In this document: positions 42,498 to 52,922 of the stretch, piece by piece
How positions within the stretch are numbered: the first letter of the stretch is position 1
Layout of the letters: every line of letters starts with the position of its first letter
Source: Sepioteuthis lessoniana
Lineage: Eukaryota; Mollusca; Cephalopoda; Myopsida; Loliginidae
Assembly: GCA_963585895.1 (NCBI GenBank)
Contig: OY757939.1
Coordinates: forward strand, 33,736,516-33,800,515
Reading direction: 5' to 3'
DNA length: 64,000 nt
Program-made: the position numbers and the translations under genes
The notes under the pieces: model-generated
What the model was told of the DNA's origin: nothing
The model's database searches: none
Seen by the model: the letters and a program-made list of their open reading frames with translations, nothing else

Positions 42498-45125
42498 AAG
42501 TAAAATTGGGATCTACTCAACAAGCATGAAGAAACTGTCAAAACCGGGATGGGAAATTCGACTGGAAACGCAAATAAAGAAACTAAGAAAACAAGCCAGA
42601 ATGATAAAAAAAAAGAGAGGCGCTGAAATAAGCGGGAAAAAGGAACAGGCAACTCAGGAAAAAATAATAGTACAACTTGAGGAAATAAACCAGAAAGTGC
42701 TGGCGAAAGAAGGAAGATTAAAGAGATATCGACAAAGGGTAAAACAATAAAGACAAAACAGGTCTTTCCAAAACCGCGAAAGAAAATTCTATCAACGATT
42801 GGGAGGGAGTGACACGAAAACATACCAACAACCGGGTGCAAAAGAAACCGAGCGATTTTGGACAAAAATATGGCAACCAAAAAACAAAACGAAAATGCTG
42901 AATGGATAAACAACATTACAAGAGAACTCGACGGACTTGAAGAAAGCCACAAAACAGAAAAACACATCGACTTACTCAAAACAACACTGAAAAGAATATC
43001 AAACTGGAAAACGCCAGGCCATGATGGAATACATGGCTTCTGGTTCAAGAAATTCACCTCTATTCACGGCAGACTAGTACTAGAAATGAACAAATGCCTA
43101 CAAGGCGCGCAAGTACCTGAATGGATGACCAAAGGAAAGACTACATTAATCCAAAAGGACTCAAGCAAAGGAACCGCCCCAAACAATTACAGACCCATAA
43201 CCTGCCTACCAATGATTTGGAAAATACTAACAGTACAAATAAGGGAAAAGATTTAATACTCGCTAACAAGCTGCGGATTGTTCCTTGATGAGCAGAAAGG
43301 ATGCCGCAAAGGATCCAGAGGCACAGCAGAATTACTCTACATAGATCAACACATCCTAAATGAGAGCAAGACAAGCTGGAAAAATCTAGCTATGGCCTGG
43401 ATTGACTACAAAAGGCATTTGATATGGTTCCACAAAGCTGGATAATACACTGTCTCAGAATGTACAAAATATCACATGAAGTCATAAACTTCATCGAAAG
43501 GACTATGCAAACCGGGAGAGTGGAACTGACAACAGGAGGAAGAAGCTTAGCTGAAACAAAGATCCAAAGAGGCATTTTCCAAGGAGATACACTATCACCC
43601 TTACTATTCATAATAGCCATGATACCACTTAACCACATACTCAGGAAATGCACAGCCGGATACAGACTCAGCAGATCGCAAGAGAAGATCAATCACCTAA
43701 TGTACATGGCTGACATTAAACTATTTACAAAAAATGAAAAAGAACTGGAAACTCTCATACACGCCGTTAGAATGTACAGCCAGGACATAGGAATGGAATT
43801 TGGCATTGGGAAATGTGCCATGCTCGTCATGAAAAGTGGCAAACGGAGAAGAGGAAACCTACAAATACTTGGGTATCTTGGAGGCTGACACCATCAAACA
43901 AGCGGAAATGAAAGATAAGATCCGGAAAGAATATCTCAGGAGAACTAGAAAACTACTCGAGACAAAATTCTCCAGCAGAAACCCCATCAAAGGAATAAAT
44001 ACCTGGGCTGTGCTCCTCATTAGATATTCGAGACCCTTCCTCAAGTGGAGCAGAGATTAACTAAAACAAATGGATCAAAGAACAAGGAAACTAATGACCA
44101 TGCATAAAGTATTACATCCCAGAGACTAAATGTACCAAGAAAAGAGGGAGGTAGAGGACTCGCCAGCATCGAAGACAGCATTGACGCATCGATACAACGG
44201 CTCGAAGACTATATAGAAAAACACGAACGAGGACTAATTACAGCCATCAGAAACGATACGGACAACACGATAGACGATAGAATGACAACAACTAGCGAAC
44301 AAAAATGGGATGGCAGCTTTAAACGACTAATAAACACCATCTCACACCAGAAAACCTGGACCTGGCTAAGAAAAGGAAACCTTAAGAGAGAAATGGAATC
44401 TCTCCTAATAGCAGCGCAGGACAACGCCATAAGGACCAATCATATCAAAGCGAGAATAGATAAGACGAAACCATCAATCACATAATAAGCGAATGCAGCA
44501 AAGTAGCACAGAAGGAGTATAAGGCGAGTCACGACTAGGTCGGCAAGGTGATCCACTGGGAAATGTGCAAGAAGTTTCAATTTGACCATACAAACAAATG
44601 GTATATGCATAACCCAGCACCTGTCCTAGAAAATGGCACGCATAAACTCCTATGGGACTTTAACATACAAATGGATCACCTAATCTCGGCAAGAAGACCA
44701 GACATTATAATAATCAAAAAAAAAAAAAAAAGAATTTGCAAAATTGTCGACTTTTCTGTCCCGGGGGACCACAGAATAAATCTGAAGGAATGTGAAAAGA
44801 GGGATAAATACCTCGACCTTGCAAGGGAATTGAAACAGCTGTGGAACATGAAAGTAACGATTGTGCTAATTGTGATTGGTGCTTTAGGCACAATAACTAA
44901 AGGATTATTAAAAGGCCTGGAGGACTTGGAAGTTGACGGACGGGTAGAGACTATCCAAATGACAGCATTGCTGAGAATGGACAGAATCCTGAGACGAGTT
45001 CTGGAGACCTGAGGGGATTTACTGTCACTCAGACTCCAGTGAGAAACAATCAGCTAACACTGATGTGAAAAACTCTAAAGGAGTAAATAATAATAATTAT
45101 GATAAAAATAATAATAATAATAATA
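42498..45125 (+). mobile_element. RLE-type LINE, near-full-length, inactive
   Basis: The best copy of the family. It has a lysine-rich N-terminal region (42520-42750), then RT motifs 'NWKTPGHDGIHGFW', 'PNNYRPITCLP' (43185), 'MAWIDYK' (motif A start, 43392) and 'GIFQGDTLSPLLFIIA' (motif B, 43575). Then follow motif C reading YMADIKLF, 'KYLGILEADTIKQ', 'RKEGGRGLASIED' and the endonuclease 'RRPDIIII...CKIVDFSVPGD'. A (TAA)n tail ends it. Frameshifts split it into at least five frames. The zinc-knuckle cysteines are deleted. An RT with a C-terminal restriction-like endonuclease suggests the R2/R4/Dong/NeSL group. Confidence 0.85.
42522..45012 (+). pseudogene. LINE RT/endonuclease protein gene, broken
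   Basis: About 830 codons' worth of one protein spread over at least five frames. RT motif C has lost a catalytic aspartate (YMAD instead of YMDD, near 43703). About 45 bp holding the CxxC part of the CCHC knuckle is missing near 44465, leaving 'NHIISECSKVAQKEY' downstream. The endonuclease PD...D pair is still present ('RPDIII', 'IVDF'). An A16 run replaces the linker lysines near 44718. The protein would nick DNA and prime reverse transcription at the target. Confidence 0.8.
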
Positions 45126-45150
45126 AGAAGAAGAAGACGAAGAAATAAAA
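45060..45150. repeat. (TAA)n/(AAG)n tail of the LINE
   Basis: AATAATAATTATGATAAAAATAATAATAATAATAAG then AAG triplets at the LINE 3' end. Confidence 0.85.
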
Positions 45151-45164
45151 CAAGACCTAATAAT

Positions 45165-45420
45165 AAAGTAAGTTGGTGACCTAAGTCGGAGATAACCCAA
45201 AGGCTCCTTTTCAATAGCTACAACACCGCGGTGTAGAGGAAGGCGCTACTCCATTCCCTGGATTGCTCCATTTTACTCTTGATTCTGATAGTACTGAGTG
45301 CTAAGAAAGGCGGCATTAAGTAGCATTTTTTTGAGTCTTTGGTATGACTCGACCTGGGATTGAACCTCCGTCTCCCGGATCATTGGTGAACACTACTCAT
45401 TAGGCAAATGTAATGCTAAA
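45165..45420 (-). mobile_element. SINE-B
   Basis: In reverse: 'gtaagttggtgacctaag', 'caatagctacaacaccgcgg', 'ctggattgctccattttac' and 'tttggtatgactcgacctgg'. The head carries 'gattgaacctccgtctcccg' (box B). Confidence 0.8.
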
Positions 45421-45424
45421 CAAA

Positions 45425-46090
45425 AGTTAAGAGAACTTACCAAACTGTGGACTTTGCTGTCCCGGCTGACCACTGACTGAAATTGAGAGATAGTGAAAAG
45501 AATGATAAATACATTCACCTAGCTAGGGAATTGAAAAAACTGTGGAACATGAAAGTGACGTTTATACCGATTTTAATTGGTGCTCTTGGTACAGTCACCG
45601 AAGGATTAATAAAGGGACTGGAGGATTTGGAAAAGATGACGATTGGAGGCCATCCAAAATACTGAAATACTGAGATCAGCCCAAATACTGAGAAGAGTCC
45701 GTGGAGGTATCCGTGGTTATCGTCGTAGGAAATGGACACGGCGACACGAGTTCAAATCCTGGACGAGACTGATTGCATTTCACATAGCACTAATACCCTT
45801 GGGAAAGGTATGAATCCAATTATTCTCCCTCCAGCTATGGGTAAATAGTAGGGCAGACTCGGTTCTTCAGTCTTGGTGAGGCAACTAGTCTAGGAGAAGG
45901 AAAACTCTGAATTCAAACCTGTTAAACTTCGCTTAAAAATTGACCTTGTGTCATATCCTGCCCGAGCGGAGGGGTTTGGTAAATATGCATAATACTGAGA
46001 AGAGTCCTGTAGACTTGAGGAGACTTGCTGTCACTTAAACTCCAGTGAAAAATCATCAGCTAACGCTGATATGAAAAACTCAAGCAGTAA
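45425..46090 (+). mobile_element. RLE-type LINE 3' part, split by a SINE-A
   Basis: Endonuclease '...HLARELKKLWNMKVTFIPI' (45515-45580) to 'ccaaatactgagaagagtcc'. The copy is then interrupted by SINE-A and resumes at 45991 'aatactgagaagagtcc' to the 3' UTR 'cagctaacgctgatatg' and AGTAAATAATGG. Confidence 0.85.
45701..45990 (+). mobile_element. SINE-A with 17-bp target-site duplication
   Basis: 290 bp bounded by 'AATACTGAGAAGAGTCC' at 45684-45700 and 45991-46007. Head 'tccgtggttatcgtcgtagg' (box A region) and 'cacgagttcaaatcctgg' (box B). Body 'cccttgggaaaggtatgaat', 'ctccctccagctatggg' and 'gtctaggagaaggaaaac'. 3' end 'tatcctgcccgagcggagg' then 'ggtttggtaaatatgcat'. The exact duplication defines both SINE ends and shows LINE-type insertion. 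Confidence 0.93.
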
Positions 46091-46270
46091 ATAATGGTCA
46101 AAATCCTTTTGCGAGTCGGTTAAAATCTTTGCAGGCCAGTCAAATTTCCCCTGCGAGCCAATGAAAATCTCTTTGTGTGCCGATCAAAATCACAAAGCGG
46201 ATTGGTTAAAAATCCTTTCACCGATTGGACAAAATTCTTTTGCGCATCGGTTAAAATTCCTTAGTGGACA
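46090..46270. repeat. Degenerate minisatellite, unit about 30 bp
   Basis: 'gtcaaaatccttttgcgag', 'tcggttaaaatc' and variants recur about six times up to 'gcatcggttaaaattcc'. Confidence 0.7.
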
Positions 46271-46857
46271 AAATATGTTAAATTCCCGACGCCAAATTGA
46301 AGTAAGGGAACCTCTATAGATCAAAAAATACTGGACACTATTAATGCCTCTCCAAAAGTATTTCTTTGGCATGGGTTTTATCTGACACAAAGTCGTGATG
46401 TTAAGATACACAGTGAGAATCGTAATCACCAACAGCTTTCACAATCTTGTAAATCATCATTCTGATTTACAACCAGAAAGTTAATAATGAAATAATGAAA
46501 ATTATTAACACAATTCTTTATAGAAGTAACATTTCTTCCCTATGGCAACCCAAAAGTGTAATAAATATTAACACTCTCTTCTTACCAAACTGTAACGAAC
46601 AAGGAAAATGAATGAGTGTACATAATAAAATGTGGGCATATTGATTGTTAATTTTGTTGATTGCTCGCAAGGCGTCCATAACATCGAATCATGTTGTGGA
46701 CATGTTTTCATGTTAGAAAAAGCTGGTGAAATAAAACAGTGAATAAAAGAAAAGAGAAAATTACAGAGGGGACGAATTAAATTTTTGAAGAAGACGACGA
46801 ATAATTAAAAGATGAACTAGAAGTAAATGTGAAAGAGAAGGATGTGAAAAAGAAAGC
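46271..46857. other. No recognisable gene
   Basis: AT-rich unique sequence; nothing recognised. Confidence 0.4.
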
Positions 46858-47105
46858 CATTGGCATAATGGTTCGAGAGTTCACCAATGGCCCGGGATAC
46901 TGGGGTTTAATCTCAAGTTGAGCCATACTAAAGACTCAAAAATGTTACTTGATGCCGCTTTGCTTAACACTCAGCATTATAAGGTATGGATCAAGGGTAG
47001 TGGAGCAATCCAGGGAAAGGAGTTGCGACCTTCACTACACCTCGGTGTAGTAGCAATTGAAAAAGGAGCCTTCGGGTTACCCTCGACTACGATCGTCAAC
47101 TTTAC
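46858..47105 (+). mobile_element. SINE-B, sense orientation
   Basis: Head 'ggcataatggttcgagagtt' (box A region) and 'tggggtttaatctcaagttg' (box B region). Body 'catactaaagactcaaaaat', 'gcttaacactcagcattata' and 'gagcaatccagggaaag'. 3' part 'gagccttcgggttaccctcg'. About 245 bp. Confidence 0.8.
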
Positions 47106-47124
47106 TTTTCACATTAATTTTAAG

Positions 47125-47392
47125 TGGTGGTTTTTCACTGAAGGCTGAGTGACAGCAAGTCTCCACAGGTCTTCATGATTTTTGTATCCTACTTGGTTTT
47201 AGCAGTGCTGTGGTTCGGACGGTCTTGATTCTTCCTCTGATCTCCAGTTCACCCAGTCTCTTTTTCAGGTTCCAGGTTTTTGGGGACAGTTCCAAGTAAC
47301 CCAACTACAATTGACATCACTGTCACCACGTTACACAACTTTACCAGTTCTTTAGCAAGGTCTAGACATTTTATGATTTTCATTAGACTCTT
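47125..47392 (-). mobile_element. RLE-type LINE 3' end
   Basis: Minus strand: 3' UTR ('ttcactgaaggctgagtg') through the endonuclease C-terminus; truncated near 47392, where the next copy's 3' end begins. Confidence 0.75.
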
Positions 47393-48145
47393 TAGGAATT
47401 TTTCATATCAGCGTTACCTGATGGTCTTTCACTGGAGGTTGAGTGACTGCAAATCTCCTCAGGTTTCTAAGTTTCTCACTATTCTGGCCGATCTTAGCAA
47501 TGTTGTTTAGATGGTTTCTGCTCATCCTCCGATTTTTGAATCTTTTAGCTCCCTTACCGACCTCCAAGGATTGTTACAAGTACATTAATTACAATTGGTA
47601 TCACCGTCAGCTTCATAGCTTCTTTTTTTTTTAGTTTTCTAGCTAAGTTCAAGCACATGTTTTTCTTTGGGTTTACTTTGATTTTATGTCTGTGGTCTGC
47701 TGTGACGGTAAAGTTCACTACTCTTCAGCTTTTTTTTTTGTTAAATCTCACTAGGTCTTGCCTTCTGGCAGGGATTAAGGGATCAGTTTGCATCTCAAAA
47801 TCCCAGTGAATTTTGTGAGTCTCATTTCCCTGGAGAGATTTTGGTTTGTGCATATACCATTGGCTCGAATGATCAAATTTCAATTTCTTTTACAATTCCC
47901 AGTGAATCCCCCCCATCGCCCCGTCTTGTCTCGTCTTGTCTCGTCTTGTACTCTTTTGGCGCTAATTTTCTGTATTCGATTATTATGTGATTAATCGTTT
48001 CGTTTCTATCACCACATAATCTAGATTCAATTTCCCTCTTAAAGTTTCCCTTTTTTAGCCATGTCCACATCTTCTCATGTGAAATTTCGTTTGTTCGTCG
48101 ATGATATATCCGTAAAGTTGTTTTTCTCTTTCCTAGTTGTTCTGT
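47393..48145 (-). mobile_element. RLE-type LINE, 5'-truncated
   Basis: 'cagcgttacctgatggtc' (3' UTR) back through the endonuclease to the knuckle and a 'TWLKKGNFKREIESRLCGDR' stretch near 48000-48066. There NETINHIIIEYRKL keeps the knuckle region with mutated cysteines. A 10-bp motif (GTCTCGTCTT) is triplicated near 47925-47952. Confidence 0.75.
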
Positions 48146-48147
48146 TG

Positions 48148-48148
<1 letters not shown>

Positions 48149-48179
<31 letters not shown>

Positions 48180-48182
48180 TAC

Positions 48183-48231
<49 letters not shown>

Positions 48232-48232
48232 T
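48149..48232. repeat. (TTA)n microsatellite
   Basis: About 80 bp of TTA/ATT triplets with a few ACT interruptions, exactly between two minus-strand LINE copies. Confidence 0.95.
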
Positions 48233-48235
48233 TAC

Positions 48236-48464
48236 TCTTTTGAGAGTTTTTCAATCTAGCATTAGTTGATGTTTTCTCACTGGAGGCTGAGTGACAGCAA
48301 ATCTCCTCAAGTTTCCTGGACTCTTCTCAGTATTTTGGTCGATCTTAATAGTGTTGTAGTCTGGATGGTCTTCATTTGTCCTCTTATTTCCCAGTCTTCC
48401 AGTCCCTTCACTAATCCTTTAGAAATTGTTTCAAGTGTAACAATTATTATTATTATTATTATTT
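48236..48464 (-). mobile_element. RLE-type LINE 3' end with (TTA)n at both sides
   Basis: 'tagcattagttgatgttt' (3' UTR) to the endonuclease C-terminus ('aatcctttagaaattg'), followed by another (ATT)n run at 48441-48464. Confidence 0.8.
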
Positions 48465-49725
48465 AATTTTCAGTTTTATTTTCTGTTTCTTACCGTGTTT
48501 CATAGAGTCTTTACCCAAGACCTAGCGTGAGGGAAAGTAGTGATTACATGTACTCAATGTATTTTTGTTTTTTTATTCCCTATTTTGGGAGATATTATCC
48601 AGTCACATTGATGGTACTCTTCTAAGGAAATGAGCAGCTCCGTAAAGTGCAATTCTTTTTGTATTTCATTTTGGCTGGAAATTGCATGGCATCTTGATAA
48701 TGCGTTTATCTGTTCCTTTCTTGGTCATACCCATCATTATTGGTGGTAGTTTTCAGGTGCTACATTTTCTCAATGTCTATTTCTATGTCTTTATTTTACC
48801 ATAATCTTTGACTGATATGTAATTATCTGTTATTATTGTCATAACAATTAGAAAGCATGTTTTTCTTTTATTGTTTTTAACCACTATATCTGGTCTATTA
48901 TTCATTATTTTTCTCTCAGTTTGGATCGCATCTCCTTTTGCTTGCGTTATTAGTTCTTGTTGCTATTTATTCTATTTTTCCCAATACAGCGTTCCAGAGT
49001 AATTTCATACTTTTCAATAAATATAATGTCCTATTTTATCGCACCTTTCTTTATATTCTGTGGTTGTTAGGATTGACCAGCTGGACACTAAATGGTCAAT
49101 TGATTCAGTTTTTTCTTTGCACAATCTTTAGAGTTTGTTCCGTTTTTTTTTTATAACGTTTGCCTGATAATTTCTACTTGATACGCTCTACTACTGAGCT
49201 GCTATTATTAACTCCTCTGTCTCAGCCTTCAATCTAGCACAATTTAGCAATCGATTAATTCATATCCGGCTTTCTATATGAAGGGTTTTTTTGTTCCCAG
49301 GTGATCTTTAATTGATTTAGTCCTTGTGTTTTTTGGTTCTATTTTTCTTGCCTCAATTGTTTTATATTTTATCTCTTTCGGTGTCGAGTTGTAAACAAAA
49401 TTATTGTTTTCTTTATGACTTAAATATTTTTTCTTTTGCTTGCTGTGTTAACTAACTAATGCATCTAATCTGTTGAAGTATCTAATTATTTCTTAAATCC
49501 TATAGCGGTTGATTTATGGTTCAATTTTACTAGGTTTAATCCTCTTCCACCATTTTCTCTTTTGATGTACAGACGTTCTTCCCTGCTCTTGGATGATGCA
49601 TTCTGTGGCAGGTTATGTTTCCTAATAATAGAATCCATTTTTTATTGCACCAGACATCCAGTTAATAGGTCTTGTTATGTATCAGCAAACTGTCAACACG
49701 ACCTTCTTTACTAACCACTGCTCCC
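48465..49725 (-). mobile_element. Second RLE-type LINE family, divergent, decayed
   Basis: Minus strand. Near 49560 'KRENGGRGLNLVKL' parallels RKEGGRGL of the first family. Near 48900 'NNRPDIVVKNNKRKTCFLI' is the endonuclease RPD block, followed by 'VMTI' where an aspartate is expected. Near 48720 'MMGMTKKGTDKRIIKMPCN' and 'LYGAAHFLRRV' replace the GALGTV...ALLRTARILRRVL tail. So this is a related but distinct lineage, about 1.25 kb preserved, full of stops. Confidence 0.6.
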
Positions 49726-50100
49726 GAATCTTTTTCTTTGCTGTAGTGTCAGCGTGCTTCCTCTCCAGGGACTGTTTTTTGAGTCAGGTACGTGGCGTGA
49801 AATCTGTGTTTTGACAATTTGTTACATTTTTTTACTAAAACATGCTCATCCGTACAGATCACACATTTTTGAGTAAATTTCACACGGTTTGTACTTCTAA
49901 GCCACCAAAAATTCGATGACAGACCTCTATTCAAGCCTGACGCTATTTTGAACAGTGTAAAAACAAATATTTCTGCGAGATAAGAATAAGTTTTGCTGTT
50001 AACCAATTTGAAATAATTCAGAGTTTACAAGACTGGAAAAGAAAATAAACATGAGTTTATTTTTTTTTAATCCCTTTTTTTTATTGAATAACCATTGCAA
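49726..50100. other. No recognisable gene
   Basis: The minus-strand frame 49749-50006 has a VKFTQKCVICTDEHV stretch but I could not assign it. Otherwise AT-rich. Confidence 0.35.
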
Positions 50101-50102
50101 TC

Positions 50103-50540
50103 AATATTAAAAGTAAAAAGTGAAAAACTGGACAAATATCTGGACCTTGCAAGAGAACTGATAAATTTGAATCACACAAATCTGGTCTTCTTCTTTTTCT
50201 TGGGGATTGAAAATTAGTAAAAGAATCAAGATCATCCATTCATAATAACGTTCAAATCAGCTAGAATACTTGATAACTGAAGAGATTTGCAAGAAAACTA
50301 AAAAGCTGTGGAACATGTGAGTAATAGTGATAACAGTTTGCAATTAGCTTAGAATAAGGTCTAGAAGAATTAGAAAACGGTGGAAGAATCACGACAATCC
50401 AATCAGTGAATTGTTAAAATTGACAAGAATACTGAAAAGTGTCCAGTAGACATGATGAGACTTGCTGTCACTCAGCCTCCAGTGAAAGACCATCCGCCAA
50501 TGCTATTGTGAAAAACTAGCTAGAAGTAAAATAATATTCT
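50103..50540 (+). mobile_element. RLE-type LINE 3' ends, two degraded copies
   Basis: Two overlapping repeats of the endonuclease C-terminus: 'aaatatctggaccttgcaag' (50131) and 'atttgcaagaaaactaaaaa' (50285). One 3' UTR 'ccatccgccaatgctattg' and AATAATATTCTGATGATTATG follow. Confidence 0.65.
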
Positions 50541-50935
50541 GATGATTATGATGTTGTCATAGATAAAAATAGGAGGACGATGAGGAACAAGAAAACTGGA
50601 AATGCTATTTCTTATCTGTTTTATTTTGTTCCTCTGACACATTTTTAATTTCAAAGCTGTGAGTAATTATACAGTGGTACAAACAGCGCGTGAAGTATAT
50701 GTTATGCTAAATTATGTCTATCATTTGAAAGCGGTACCTTTTTCTTGAGCTTGTATGTTGGTTCCCAAGAGTGTCTACTTTGGAGAAGTTATTTAAAAGT
50801 AGGTGTGAGACGAAGTATATTTTCCAAAGCGATATACTTCACACTTTCTGGAAGCACCTCGTAATATACATATACATAGTTTGGTTTGGTTTCTTTGTTA
50901 AGTGGCATATCAACTTTCATATATATATATATGTA
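50541..50935. other. No recognisable gene
   Basis: AT-rich. An edge-module start ('ggtttggtttctttgttaag' and 'tggcatatcaac') occurs at 50881-50915 just before the AT run. Confidence 0.4.
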
Positions 50936-50942
50936 ACTGGGC

Positions 50943-50990
<48 letters not shown>
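50936..50990. repeat. (AT)n microsatellite
   Basis: About 45 bp pure AT. Confidence 0.95.
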
Positions 50991-50991
<1 letters not shown>

Positions 50992-50999
50992 ACACTTCA

Positions 51000-51265
51000 G
51001 TATGAGCAAAATGCGACCCAAGGTCAACTTGTAAGCGAATTTTAACAGATTTGAATTCAGATTTTTCCTCCTCCTGTATCGGTTATCATACCATGGTTAA
51101 AGAGCCTAGTCTGCCCTACTATTTACCCATAAATGGAAGGAGAAGAGTTAGATTCATTCTATTCATGTGTTAGCGTTATGAGAAAAGCTAAACGCCTCAT
51201 CTAGGATTTCAACTTGGGTTACCGCGCCCATTCCTTACGATGGTAACACCACACCATGAATGCAC
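51000..51265 (-). mobile_element. SINE-A copy
   Basis: Reverse: 'gcaaaatgcgacccaagg', 'tttgaattcagatttttcc', 'agtctgccctactatttacc' and 'ctaggatttcaacttggg' (box B). The head is 'atggtaacaccacaccatga'. Confidence 0.7.
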
Positions 51266-51477
51266 ACACACACACGCATATATATATAGATATATTTGTA
51301 TATATAACGAAGTGTGGTTTATAGTGTCTATTTCTTCGCAAACTTTGATAATAATGCTACTATAAAAAACTTTCATTTTCAATGCATATCACTAAAGCAA
51401 TTGTTATTATTGTTATTTATTAAGCTTTGATTAGTTCGAGACACATTTCTTGCTCTCATAATTGTGGTCTCTCATTT

Positions 51478-51735
51478 AAATACTAATTTTCTCATCCCTG
51501 CTTAACTTCAGTAATCGGATGGGAACCGAGACTTTCGGTATGACTTGACCATATCTTATAATAGATTCGGCTCCGCTATTCATTCCTTTGACGAGATTTC
51601 TACGGCAGGGTTTGGGTTTGAGAAGTTTTCTTCTTTTAAGGAACTCTTTTCTTTCCTTATCTTTCACCCTCGTTTGTTTAATGATATCCGCTTTCCATAT
51701 CCTCTGGTATTTGTAATTTTCTTTTTTCTAATTGG
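51478..51735 (-). mobile_element. RLE-type LINE internal fragment
   Basis: Minus strand encodes 'KDKERKEFLKRRKLLKPKPC' then 'RRNLVKGMNSGAESIIRYG', equivalent to the region after KYLGILEAD of the main copy. No 3' end is attached, unlike nearly all other fragments. Confidence 0.75.
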
Positions 51736-51814
51736 CTGTTCTGTTCCTTCGGTTTTTCGCTTTTTACTTTTTATAATAAACATAGAAATTTTTTCAATAC
51801 CACCCACTCTGATG

Positions 51815-52045
51815 GGGCTGTAGAGTATGTCAACTGCAATCGACAAGCGTCCTAGATATGACACAAAACCATCAGATGGTGAGGCTACAAGTCTGAAACT
51901 TTGCAGAATGTCAACTACCCCATTCATTGACCTTACTCCCAGGTCCTCACTAAACTAGAGTGACAGTGCCTGTTAGGATCGTATCTATGGGTCAAATAAA
52001 ACTGTTCAATCTTTAGATGGGGATTTTTAATGTTGAGTGACACGA
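51815..52045 (-). repeat. R1 repeat, terminal domain in reverse
   Basis: 'ggggctgtagagtatgtcaa', 'tatgacacaaaaccatcag', 'gaccttactcccaggtcc' and 'gtatctatgggtcaaataaa' match the R1 conserved domain. Confidence 0.65.
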
Positions 52046-52224
52046 ATGCTAGGCCGCCCCGGCATTTGCACCAGACAGCCTCGACCGGTTTATTAATCAA
52101 CGGTATTTATCGCACGCACTACCAAACGGGTAAGTGTGGTATAAGGTCTTTTTAAGGTGGGTTCGGCAGCAGGGCCGTTGCCCAGACGCGCCCAGCATTC
52201 CCCAAAATGCCTCGGTTCCCGTCG

Positions 52225-52862
52225 GCATTTGAATGATTCAGTGATTTACTGCAAAACCCATGGCGGCCAAAATGATCAGAACGAATGAAAAAAATGAACA
52301 AAATACTCAAATATTACAGAAAATACAGAAATTATTTAATATTTAGTGTGAAACCCTTTAGCTTCAATCACACTCTGACATCTTCGTGTGTATGAAGATA
52401 TTAATTTATTGATATCTTGCCGAGTGATCTCATTCCATTCTTCCTGAAGGGCATTCCATAATTGCTCTGTTGTTTTTGGATTTTTGGCTTTAGAATGTCT
52501 TCCACACATTCTCAATAGGATTAAGATCTGGGCTTTGAGGAGACCAACAGTAACATTTTCTGCCTTGAGGAAGTTCATGACTACCATAGCCTAGTGACAT
52601 GGGGCATTGTCCTGCATGAATATGGAAGGTTGCTTAGTTGAATTTATCAGCACAGGCAAGACATGATCTTTTACAAGTTGTTTATAAACTCCTGCATTTA
52701 CCTTTCCTTATAATTGCACCAAAGGGCCAACCCCATCTCCAGATATCATCCCCCAAACCATGACACTTCCTCCACCGAATTTAACTCTAGCCTTAAGGCA
52801 CTTAGGCGACAATTTTTCACCTACTTTCGACGAACGTACGTTTTTCCATCTGGGCTCAATGT
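52225..52862 (-). mobile_element. Tc1-type transposon remnant
   Basis: Minus strand carries the C-terminal two thirds of a Tc1 transposase different from the 10-kb copy. It shows 'VKFGGGSVMVWGMISGDGVG', 'IFMQDNAPCH' (second catalytic D), the decayed LLKAQILILLRMC where SPDLNPIENLW is expected, and 'RRCQSVIEAKGFHTKY'. At least one stop and a frameshift. The N-terminal half and right end are missing. Confidence 0.8.
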
Positions 52863-52922
52863 AAAATTTAAAAATTGTAAACATAAATAAGCTTATGTAG
52901 AGCAAAATATAATTGAGAAGCG

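Noticed and set aside
42418-42750. Frame starting in R1 and running into the LINE
   Set aside because: The first 27 codons are R1 sequence; the fusion is an accident of insertion, not a gene.
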